From assembly GCF_000615945.1 (NCBI RefSeq), contig NZ_BAMO01000017.1, positions 21,476 to 85,475 on the forward strand: a stretch of DNA of 64,000 nt. The letters are read 5' to 3'. The DNA is from Caldalkalibacillus mannanilyticus JCM 10596. GTDB taxonomy: Bacteria > Bacillota > Bacilli > Caldalkalibacillales > JCM-10596. The number at the start of each line of letters is the position of its first letter. Position 1 is the first letter of the stretch. Made by a program: the position numbers and the translations under genes. The notes under the pieces are model-generated. The model worked only from the letters and a program-made list of their open reading frames with translations. It did no database searches and had not been told where the DNA came from. Below, piece after piece: positions 17,211-25,119 of the stretch.

Positions 17211-20123
17211 ATGAAGAAAAGATTAAATATCTTATTAGTATTCGCACTAGTATTCTCTATGTTCTTACCTGCAATCGCTGCTGCTAATGAAGCAGAAGCT
17301 CAAGCAGAATTAACATTAGAGCAAAAGTTTGAGGCGCTTAAAGAAGCGGGAATTATGGAAGGTTTAGCAACTGGAGAAGCTGGTTTCGATAAAGAAATGA
17401 CTCGTGGCCAATTAGCAAAAGTATTAGCTAACCTATATGACTTAGAATTACAACCTGGTGCTACTGTACCTGGATTCAACGAGCCAACAGCTTCTGAATT
17501 CTATGTACAAGGGTACATCCAAGCTGTAGTGAAAGCTGGTCTAATGATCGGTGGACCTAAAGCTGATGGAACTGTTGGATTCCGTCCAAACGACAACTTC
17601 ACAGTTCAAGAATTAGCAATGGTATTAACTCGTGCACTTAAGCTACCAGTTAAAGCTAACGCTACTGTAGAAGGTAAAACTTCTGCTTGGGCTACTGCTG
17701 CTGTTGCTGCTGTAGTTGAAGCTGGATTATTCGAAGCTTCTGCAGACTACACTGTAGCTGCTAAGCGTTCATTATTAGTTGAAGCTGCATTTGAAATCGA
17801 AAAAAGCATCGTACCTCCAGTACCTGCTGTTTTAGATGTAAAAGAAGTGAAAGCTTCTGGAGCTAAGAAAGTTTCTGTTGAGTTCAACAAAGCTGTTGAC
17901 ACTGAAAAAGCAAAATACGAAGTGAAACGTGGCGCTGCTACTTTAACAGTTGCTAAAACAACTTACTCTGATGACAAAAAAGTTGCTACTCTTGAGTTAG
18001 CTTCTAACGTTGTTGATGCTGAGTACACTGTAACAATTTCAGGACTAAGCGACGAAGCTTTCGTTAAGACTTTCAAAGGTCAAGACGAGAAAGTTGCAAA
18101 AATCGAGTTTAGCTCTGATAAAGCTCCTGTAACTGTAAGTACAGAATCTGCTACTTTAAACAAAATTACTGAAGCGTTTGTAACGTATACTGTAACAAAC
18201 CAATACAATGAAGATGTAACAAGCAGACCAATTGCTGGAAACCTAAGATGGACTGCTTCTATCGGTACTATTAGTGATGATGGTAAAGGTAAAGCAACAA
18301 TCGGTTCATTATTAAACACAAATGTAACACTTACTCAAAAAATTAATGTAACTGTATTAGATTCTAGCTCTGCAACATTTGCACAACAAACAGTTGAATT
18401 AGCTCCAGCATCAGCTGTTGATAAAGTGACAATTATTGAGCTTTACAATGCTAAAAAAGAAACATTAACTACTACTTCAAGAATGTCTGATTTCGTTTTA
18501 TTACTTGAAGCTGAAGACCAATATGGTAATAAAATCAGAAAAGCTGCAGACTTCAATAAGAGTGTACACGTAACTACTTCAAACCCATCAGTTGCAAATA
18601 TTCCTGCTAAGGATTTCGCTACTGAAAATCATGGTCCTGATAACGACAAATTAGGTATTCAATTATTACCTATCAATAATGGGGCTATGGATGGAACAGC
18701 TCAAATCCGTATTGTATCTACTAACACTGGTAAAATCGCTACTTTCGATGTAAAAGTAGAAAAAGCTAGTGAAGTAAAATCAATCAAATTGTTCCAACCA
18801 GAAAAAGTTGTAGCTGAGAACGAAAAAGCTAGAATTCCATTCGAAGCTTTCGATCAAAATGGTAAGCAATTAAAGAAATTCTCTGAATTAAACGGAAACA
18901 TTAGCATCACTACAAACAATGCAACTGCTGTTACATTAGAAAACGATACTCTTAAAGATGAAGCTTATATTCAATTCCCTGCTTCTACTGAAGGAATTTA
19001 CTCTGTAAATGTTGTTGGTTTGAAAACAGGTGCTACTTCAAGTGTTACTATTAAAGTAGAAAAGAAGGCAGTTCCTACTACTATCCTTTCTATCACTGAT
19101 CTTAAAGATCATTTTGTAGAAGGAGCAACTTATGAGCTTAAAGCAGACAAAGTTGTAGTAGAAGACCAACATGGAAGAAAAATGGATGCAGAGAAAGTCT
19201 TTGCTGCTGGTTATGACATCGAAGTAAGTGTTACAGATAGTAATGTAATTGAATTAAGCGGTGATACTACATTCGAGAATAAAGACCACAAAGTAACTGT
19301 AACTGCTAAATCAGGCATTGGTGTAAGACAATTAAAGGTAGCATTAGTGAAACGTGCTGTAGATGCTGATCCTCGTAAAGAGATCAATGCTAAAAATTTC
19401 AGAATGCAAACTGTAGAAGAGAAAGAAGTTACAACTTACAAAGTTGCTGATATCAAGAAAATGTACAACAGCATTGACGAAAAGTACAATGTAAACTTTG
19501 AAGTGTATGGAGAGCTTACAAACGGAACTAAAGTTGTTATCCCTACGTCAATGTACTTTGTACAAAGTACAAATACTAAAGTAGCAGCAAATGGATCTAA
19601 AACTAAATTAGCAGTAGCTAACGAATTTGATTCTGCAGATTTCAACAAAGATACTAAGGAATTAAAAGTTACAGTAACTGCTATTGTTGAAACTCACGGT
19701 GGTACTAAAGACGTTGTTTCTGAAGTTGTTGTTTCTAATGAAACTCCTAAAGTAGCTGCGATCAAAACTAATGCTAAAACTGCTAACTTTGAAGTAGATG
19801 GTGATGTTATTCGTATCAAGCAAACTCACCTTGGTAGCGATATTAGCAAGTTATATGATGTGTTGAAGTTCGAAGACCAATATGGTGTTGATGTTACTGC
19901 TGGAGTTCCAGGTGCAAATCCTGCTATTAACATTGGTTTAGCTGATGCTGGTGTGGTTATCTCTAGCTACAGAAGAAATGGCGTAAACTTTGATAATGTT
20001 AATGGTAATGGTTCTAAATCTGCTGGCGTATCATTTAAAGGAAACACTGAAGTTAAAGATACATTCACTATGACTGTAACTGCTAGCGGAGTGACAAAAA
20101 GATTTAACGTTGTTGTTGAATAG
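17211..20123 (+). CDS. Major S-layer protein candidate with N-terminal SLH-like domains
   Basis: The 970-residue protein has a classic signal peptide (MKKRLNILLVFALVFSM to AANEAEA). Three degenerate SLH repeats follow (about residues 35-210; MTRGQLAKVLANLYDL and FTVQELAMVLTRALKL are recognisable), then a long run of Ig-like/Big domains rich in Ala, Thr, Val and Lys. Codon use is strongly skewed (GCT, GTA, ACT and TTA dominate) and unlike its neighbours, as expected for a very abundant protein. Start ATG 17211 follows GAGGAGGAGA. An in-frame ATG at 17124 with its own strong ribosome site would add 29 residues before the signal peptide. A strong terminator follows. SLH anchoring would depend on the csaB locus upstream. 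Confidence 0.85.
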   Translation: MKKRLNILLVFALVFSMFLPAIAAANEAEAQAELTLEQKFEALKEAGIMEGLATGEAGFDKEMTRGQLAKVLANLYDLELQPGATVPGFNEPTASEFYVQGYIQAVVKAGLMIGGPKADGTVGFRPNDNFTVQELAMVLTRALKLPVKANATVEGKTSAWATAAVAAVVEAGLFEASADYTVAAKRSLLVEAAFEIEKSIVPPVPAVLDVKEVKASGAKKVSVEFNKAVDTEKAKYEVKRGAATLTVAKTTYSDDKKVATLELASNVVDAEYTVTISGLSDEAFVKTFKGQDEKVAKIEFSSDKAPVTVSTESATLNKITEAFVTYTVTNQYNEDVTSRPIAGNLRWTASIGTISDDGKGKATIGSLLNTNVTLTQKINVTVLDSSSATFAQQTVELAPASAVDKVTIIELYNAKKETLTTTSRMSDFVLLLEAEDQYGNKIRKAADFNKSVHVTTSNPSVANIPAKDFATENHGPDNDKLGIQLLPINNGAMDGTAQIRIVSTNTGKIATFDVKVEKASEVKSIKLFQPEKVVAENEKARIPFEAFDQNGKQLKKFSELNGNISITTNNATAVTLENDTLKDEAYIQFPASTEGIYSVNVVGLKTGATSSVTIKVEKKAVPTTILSITDLKDHFVEGATYELKADKVVVEDQHGRKMDAEKVFAAGYDIEVSVTDSNVIELSGDTTFENKDHKVTVTAKSGIGVRQLKVALVKRAVDADPRKEINAKNFRMQTVEEKEVTTYKVADIKKMYNSIDEKYNVNFEVYGELTNGTKVVIPTSMYFVQSTNTKVAANGSKTKLAVANEFDSADFNKDTKELKVTVTAIVETHGGTKDVVSEVVVSNETPKVAAIKTNAKTANFEVDGDVIRIKQTHLGSDISKLYDVLKFEDQYGVDVTAGVPGANPAINIGLADAGVVISSYRRNGVNFDNVNGNGSKSAGVSFKGNTEVKDTFTMTVTASGVTKRFNVVVE

Positions 20124-20139
20124 TCACTTATAATTAATA

Positions 20140-20171
20140 AAAAAACTCCCTCATTTGAGGGGGTTTTTTTA
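20140..20171 (+). terminator. Strong terminator after the S-layer gene
   Basis: AACTCCCTCA and TGAGGGGGTT pair around a three-base loop, with A run before and seven T after. Confidence 0.9.
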
Positions 20172-20293
20172 TTATAAAAATTAATGGTATAGCCTATTAT
20201 GATATTTTATTAAATCGTTGTAAATTGATTAGTCTCTGGCTGAAGAGAGTAAGATAATGTTGTTACATAAGGCAAACTGACGTAGATGGAAAA

Positions 20294-20332
20294 CAAAAAA
20301 AGACATAAGACAAGGTAAACTTGTCTTATGTC
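20294..20332 (-). terminator. Terminator of the minus-strand gene at 20362
   Basis: A perfect 13-base inverted repeat, GACATAAGACAAG and CTTGTCTTATGTC, with a five-base loop. On the minus strand it is followed by seven T and lies 30 bases past the stop codon of that gene. Confidence 0.85.
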
Positions 20333-20361
20333 CGATCAATAAACTTAGTTTGCGTAATTTC

Positions 20362-21171
20362 TTAATCTTTGTAATACTTCTCTGGAATCATGTTCCCAGC
20401 TTTTTGATCCTTAGAGTCCAATTCCCATTCACCATTTTTATTCTGCTCAATAACAAAAAGGTTGTTCATTCCATCGTTGAGTTTGTGGAGGATATATCCT
20501 GTTCCTTTATCTTCATTTATGAAAATCACTGGTGCAGCATCACCAATTTTCTGTTCTTTCATCACATCAAATAGCAAAAGCTCTAAAGAATGATTCAATT
20601 CAGTTTTCTCTTTGCCATTTAAGGATTTTAAAAATTCAAGTTTTGAAAAACCCTCTAAATTAAGCTCAAAACCTCTAACGAATTCATCGGTGATTTCATT
20701 TTGTAAACTTACAATCTTAGATAGTGAATTTTGATCTGTTACATTGGCTGATTCTCCTACGCTGTTTGTACTTAGAGAATGGTCATAAACAGCTTTCATG
20801 TCTGTGCTCATTGAACCATCCTTATAGAACCCTGCGCCAAAAACAACTAGATCAAATACATTATAACGATTGTGATGAATATGTCTCAATGTGTTCCAAG
20901 TAAACATCTCATATGATGTTTTTCGCTCATCCTGAACTACCACACCGTTTTTCAATACACTTAGAATTAGCATTGTTTTCTCAATTTCAGGTATAGCCTC
21001 TCTTTCTATAGTTATTCCAGTTAATTGAACATAGTAATGTCCAGCTGATGAATCTACACCTGAGTAATAGTCCGAGATAATGGCTTCTACCTGTCCAGCG
21101 GTAGCAGAAACACTCCCAACAATCATAAAACTAAGAAGCAACACACAAATCAAACTTTTCCATACTTTCAT
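20362..21171 (-). CDS. Hypothetical secreted protein
   Basis: The 269-residue protein has a Sec-type signal peptide (MKVWKSLICVLLLSFMIVGS to SVSATAG). The mature part is hydrophilic and shows no motif I recognise. Short stretches such as YYVQLTGITIER and EKTMLILSVLKNG suggest a beta-rich start. ATG 21171 follows AAGGAGAGGA, so the longer in-frame start at 21210 is not needed. It is oriented opposite to the S-layer gene and the surface-protein genes around it, with its own terminator. Function unknown. Confidence 0.65.
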   Translation of the reverse strand: MKVWKSLICVLLLSFMIVGSVSATAGQVEAIISDYYSGVDSSAGHYYVQLTGITIEREAIPEIEKTMLILSVLKNGVVVQDERKTSYEMFTWNTLRHIHHNRYNVFDLVVFGAGFYKDGSMSTDMKAVYDHSLSTNSVGESANVTDQNSLSKIVSLQNEITDEFVRGFELNLEGFSKLEFLKSLNGKEKTELNHSLELLLFDVMKEQKIGDAAPVIFINEDKGTGYILHKLNDGMNNLFVIEQNKNGEWELDSKDQKAGNMIPEKYYKD

Positions 21172-21512
21172 ACTAAAAATCCTCTCCTTTTTATTTAAAA
21201 TAAACTTCAAGCATATATATTTGACATATAATTCTAATATCCTCCTTTATTTCTCATATTTATTAAAAAAACCTAAAAGTGAATTATACTTCTAAGTTTT
21301 TGTTACGCTAAAATGTAAGAAAAAAGAATCATATCCCCCTGCTCTGTACTTGAAACTTTTCCCCTCGACAAAACGTCATAAATGTTATGAAGAATTGCCA
21401 TTTTTCTATATCATTCGATAGGAAAATAGTATAAAATATTGGTACATATCACCAATAAACTTAAGAGATTGAGTACTAATTGATAGTTAGTACGGGGGAG
21501 GATTTAGAACAA
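21172..21512. promoter_or_regulatory. Divergent intergenic region with a 0A-like box
   Basis: About 340 AT-rich bases between divergent exported-protein genes. It holds CTCGACA at 21364 (one mismatch to the Spo0A box TTCGACA), a short inverted repeat TCATAA-atg-TTATGA at 21376-21390, and a -10-like TATAAA near 21431. No gene is visible. Site calls are by eye only. Confidence 0.35.
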
Positions 21513-24500
21513 ATGAAACGATTATCAATTGTCTTGCTTAGTATGTGCTTGGTACTAAGTCTTTTACCACTTCAAGCCCTTGCTTCTACTGCGATAAAGG
21601 TGACAGTAGATGGAAGGGAACTAGTAATGGATCAAAATCCAGTGATTATTAATGGACGTACGCTAGTTCCATTAAGAGCTATTTTTGAAGCCTTAAATGC
21701 TTATGTCGATTACAATCAGGCGACAAAAATAGTTACAGCGAAAAAAGGAAATACAACAGTTACCTTACAGCTCGGATCTAAGTCAGCAACCATTAATGGG
21801 GTAGCGGTGCAATTAGACGTGGAAGCGCAAATCATAAAGGGCAGAACATTGGTGCCTGTACGCTTTGTCAGTGAAGCTTTGGGAGAAGATGTACAATACG
21901 ATTCAGCGAATAAGCTTGTGACTGTTTCGACGAAGGTTGAAGCCGTAACAAATGTATACATAAACGATGTTGCCGACCATGGCGACGGACGTGATTTACT
22001 AGTAGGATTTACCAAGGTAGCTGATGAATCAAAAGTAGATCATTATCGAATCATGTTAGTGAAGACAGAAAAAGCATATCATTTCACCGTAGACACAGCG
22101 AATCAAGTGAGCTCTTCAAATTATACGGTTGTAGGGAAAGAGGGTAGAAATATTCAAAGAACCTTATCCTCTTCAACTAGAGATACGGATGGAGATCTTA
22201 TTAAGCCAGATCAATTATATACAGCGTATGTCTTAACCGTAAGTACAAATGCTAAAGCAAGCCATCATAGCTTATCTCAACCTTCAGCATCGCTCAAATT
22301 AAACAATGCTGGTGTACCTACAGCGACAAATGTAAGAGCAACGGATGTTGCAGACTATGGGAATGGTCGTGATTTACAGGTTAGCTTTAACAAGGCACAG
22401 GATGAGAATCATGTTTCTCAGTACCGTATCCTGGTGGTCAGAGAGAGTCAAGCGAAGAACTTTACACTTTCAGATGCGAATGCGGTCAATTCATCCAATT
22501 ATACAACAGTGAATAAAACGGGTTCTAACATTTCAACGACCTTATCTTCATCCGCTAGAGATGTGAGCGGGAACAGCATAACGAACGGGATTGCCTATAG
22601 AGTGTTTGTTATGACAATCGCGGATAGTTCTTCAAAGTATGGCAATTCACTATCTGAAGCTTCGGCAGTGATTACCTTATCTCACAAGCAAAATGTACCG
22701 GCTGTAACCAATCTCAGAGTGACAGACGTAAGTGATTACGGAGACGGACGAGATGTGGAGGTCAGCTTTACCAAGGTAAACAATGAGAATCAGCTGCATC
22801 ATTATCGCGTCTATGTCGTTCGTTCTGGAGATGTTTCATCTTTTGATTTGGCGAAAGCGTTAGAAGTAAGCTCCTCTAACTACACTCGAATCAGCAAAAC
22901 AGGATCAAACATCAAGGAAATCTTAGGTTCAAGTGCAAAAGATACGGGTGGAAGAAATATTCAAGCAGGAGTCAACTATAGAGTTTTTGTTTTATCCTTC
23001 GGAGATGCTTCTAATGGATACGGCAACACACTCTCTTCTGCATCATCAGAATTTAAGCTAACAAGCAACCCTACACAAATTACAGTTAGCAGTTTAAGTG
23101 TAGCTGACGTAGCGGATCATGGAGATGGCAGAGATCTACAAGTTAGCTTTAACATTCCGAGTAATGAATATCGCGTTACCCATTATCGAATTATGGTGGT
23201 TAGAGCGAATGATGCCAGTAATTTCAGATTAGATGATGCCAATAAAGTATCTTCATCTAATTATACGGTCGTGACTAAAACAGGGAAAAACATTAAGACG
23301 ACTTTATCCTCCAATACAAGGGATGTGAATGGAAACCTTATTACCACGAATGTGGCTTATAGAGTCTTCGTTCTCTCTGTAGGAGATCAAGCGAATGCTT
23401 ACTTAAATTCACTCTCTTCTGCATCATCCTCTGTAACCTTGAATAATAATTTTGAAGTGAAACCAGCAACAAATGTAAGACTTGCTGATATTAGTGATCA
23501 TGGGGATGGAAGAGATATTCAAGTTACCTTTAACAGATCATCTGATGAAAACAAGGTATCTGAATATCGTATAATGATTGTCAAATCAGCTCAAGCAGAT
23601 GGATTTACTGTATCATCAGCAAATTCTGTAAGCTCAAGTAATTATACTTCTGTTTCGAAAACAGGATCAAATATCACTAGAACCCTTTCCTCTAGCACAA
23701 GAGATATACAAGGGGAGGTCATTCGTCCAGGTGTTGCCTACAAAGCGTATGTGTTGGCTGTTTCAAGTGGAGGAAACAATAGCAATAATGCCTTATCTAC
23801 AGCTTCACCTGCTCTTACGTTAACGAAAAATATTACGACTCCTCCTGCGACAAATGTTCGGGCGACAGATGTGGCTGATTTTGGAGATGGACGAGATTTA
23901 CAGGTCAGCTTTACACGCTCAACGGATGAAACTAAAGTACAAGAATACAGAATCATGGTGGTCAAAGCGAACCAAGCTGACTCCTTTAGCCTATCTTCAG
24001 CAAATGCTGTGGCAACAAACAGATATACGTCAGTGGCAAAAACAGGATCAAATCCGACAAGAACGCTTACCTCGACTACTCGAGATGTTCATGGAGATCT
24101 TATAACAAGTGGAGTAGCCTACCGAGTTTTTGTTTTAGCTGTATCTACAGCTGGAAGCGAAGATAGCAATGCTCTGTCCGCAGCTTCAGCAACGATTACC
24201 TTATCCAACCCAAGTGTTGATGCAGTCACCAATGTGACGGTAGCTGATGTCGATAACAATGGAGATGGACGAGATTTGCAGGTCAGCTTTAACAAGGCAG
24301 CGACAGAATCTAATATATCTTACTATGCCATTATGGTCGTTCGTTCAAGTGATGCAAGTAGCTTTAACCTTGCTGCAGCAAATGCTGTATCCGCATCAAA
24401 CTATACGATAGTGGGTAAGACGGGATCTAATATTACAACGACCCTCTCCGCAACAGCGAGAGATACGAGAGGAAACACGATTCAGTCAGGTGTTTCGTAT

Positions 24501-24932
24501 AGAGTCTTTGTCTTATCTATTGCAGATGGCTCTAATGCGACAATTAATGCCTTATCCTCAGGATCAAATGAAATCTCATTAGGGAATAAACAGTTGACAT
24601 GGTCTGGGCTTTTTAATGAGTCGGCTGCCAATGATGGATCCATTAATACCGTAGTGACGGTGAGTCTTGCAGGGGATCAGTTTGTTAATGGTCTAACAGA
24701 AGGAACACATTATACAGTGGCAAATGTACCGGCGGGTCTTTCGGTTAATGTTCTAAGACTAAGTGCCATCCAGCTACAGATTTCACTGACTGGAAATGCC
24801 ATTGCTCATACAGCAGCTCATAGTATTTCTAATCTTACTATCTCCTTCACAGGAAATGCTTTTACCAGTGGTAATGCTGCTGGAATTGCATCTGTAGGTA
24901 ATAACGTGGAAGTAAGATTTACAGAGGTATAG
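21513..24932 (+). CDS. Stalk-domain surface protein with seven GDGRD repeats
   Basis: The 1139-residue protein has a signal peptide (MKRLSIVLLSMCLVLSLLPL, then ALAST). A copper-amine-oxidase N-terminal (stalk, PF07833-type) domain follows (about residues 25-140), recognisable from NGRTLVPLRAIFEALNAYV and KGRTLVPVRFVSEALGEDV. Then come seven repeats of about 126 residues and a distinct C-terminal domain of about 110 residues. The stalk domain has no copper ligands and is common in exported Firmicutes proteins. ATG 21513 follows GGGGGAGGA; a TTG 33 bases upstream is less likely. No SLH domain or LPXTG motif was seen, so the stalk domain may be the anchor (inference). Function unknown; probably structural or adhesive. 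Confidence 0.8.
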   Translation: MKRLSIVLLSMCLVLSLLPLQALASTAIKVTVDGRELVMDQNPVIINGRTLVPLRAIFEALNAYVDYNQATKIVTAKKGNTTVTLQLGSKSATINGVAVQLDVEAQIIKGRTLVPVRFVSEALGEDVQYDSANKLVTVSTKVEAVTNVYINDVADHGDGRDLLVGFTKVADESKVDHYRIMLVKTEKAYHFTVDTANQVSSSNYTVVGKEGRNIQRTLSSSTRDTDGDLIKPDQLYTAYVLTVSTNAKASHHSLSQPSASLKLNNAGVPTATNVRATDVADYGNGRDLQVSFNKAQDENHVSQYRILVVRESQAKNFTLSDANAVNSSNYTTVNKTGSNISTTLSSSARDVSGNSITNGIAYRVFVMTIADSSSKYGNSLSEASAVITLSHKQNVPAVTNLRVTDVSDYGDGRDVEVSFTKVNNENQLHHYRVYVVRSGDVSSFDLAKALEVSSSNYTRISKTGSNIKEILGSSAKDTGGRNIQAGVNYRVFVLSFGDASNGYGNTLSSASSEFKLTSNPTQITVSSLSVADVADHGDGRDLQVSFNIPSNEYRVTHYRIMVVRANDASNFRLDDANKVSSSNYTVVTKTGKNIKTTLSSNTRDVNGNLITTNVAYRVFVLSVGDQANAYLNSLSSASSSVTLNNNFEVKPATNVRLADISDHGDGRDIQVTFNRSSDENKVSEYRIMIVKSAQADGFTVSSANSVSSSNYTSVSKTGSNITRTLSSSTRDIQGEVIRPGVAYKAYVLAVSSGGNNSNNALSTASPALTLTKNITTPPATNVRATDVADFGDGRDLQVSFTRSTDETKVQEYRIMVVKANQADSFSLSSANAVATNRYTSVAKTGSNPTRTLTSTTRDVHGDLITSGVAYRVFVLAVSTAGSEDSNALSAASATITLSNPSVDAVTNVTVADVDNNGDGRDLQVSFNKAATESNISYYAIMVVRSSDASSFNLAAANAVSASNYTIVGKTGSNITTTLSATARDTRGNTIQSGVSYRVFVLSIADGSNATINALSSGSNEISLGNKQLTWSGLFNESAANDGSINTVVTVSLAGDQFVNGLTEGTHYTVANVPAGLSVNVLRLSAIQLQISLTGNAIAHTAAHSISNLTISFTGNAFTSGNAAGIASVGNNVEVRFTEV
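21943..24590 (+). repeat. Seven tandem coding repeats of about 380 bases
   Basis: Units begin near 21943, 22322, 22699, 23083, 23462, 23845 and 24223. Each encodes a segment of the form ATNVR-x-DVADHGDGRDLQV, then a HYRIMVV-like strand, SSSNYT, TGSN-I-TLSS and a final YRVFVL strand. The DNA of the units has diverged, so this is old duplication under protein-level selection. Confidence 0.85.
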
Positions 24933-24993
24933 TGTAGAGCTTGCTTACTAGTAAAGGAATAAAGGATGTTTGCACAAAATAAACAAATAGGAT

Positions 24994-25024
24994 GGAGCAA
25001 TCACAAGGTTGCTCTTTCTTTTTG
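24994..25024 (+). terminator. Terminator after the GDGRD-repeat protein gene
   Basis: GAGCAA and TTGCTC pair around an eight-base loop and are followed by a T-rich tract. Confidence 0.75.
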
Positions 25025-25038
25025 GTAAAATGTTAATA

Positions 25039-25088
25039 GTCGACAAAACTTTGTGCCCTATCGACAGCGATCTATGGTATGATATAAT
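25039..25088 (+). promoter_or_regulatory. Promoter with two Spo0A-box-like heptamers
   Basis: GTCGACA at 25039 and ATCGACA at 25060 each differ from the 0A box TTCGACA at one position and are 21 bases apart. The second overlaps a -35 element TCGACA that stands 16 bases before a perfect TATAAT at 25083. The start codon of the next gene is at 25120. A promoter with consensus -10, poor -35 and 0A boxes over the -35 is the usual layout of a Spo0A-activated promoter. Inference from consensus. Confidence 0.45.
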
Positions 25089-25119
25089 TTGTACCAAATC
25101 TGAAGGGAGAGAAGAAGTT

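Noticed and set aside
20260..20300. Possible second c-di-GMP aptamer (GGCAAACTGACG near 20272)
   Set aside because: The GNRA hairpin, GACGCAAA and closing stem are absent.
20302..20332. Perfect inverted repeat as a transposon end or attachment site
   Set aside because: It is a single hairpin followed by a T run on the minus strand at the end of a gene, so it is a terminator.
21943..24590. CRISPR array or mobile repeat
   Set aside because: The repeats are about 380 bases, in one reading frame, diverged in DNA but conserved in protein; no short identical repeats or spacers.
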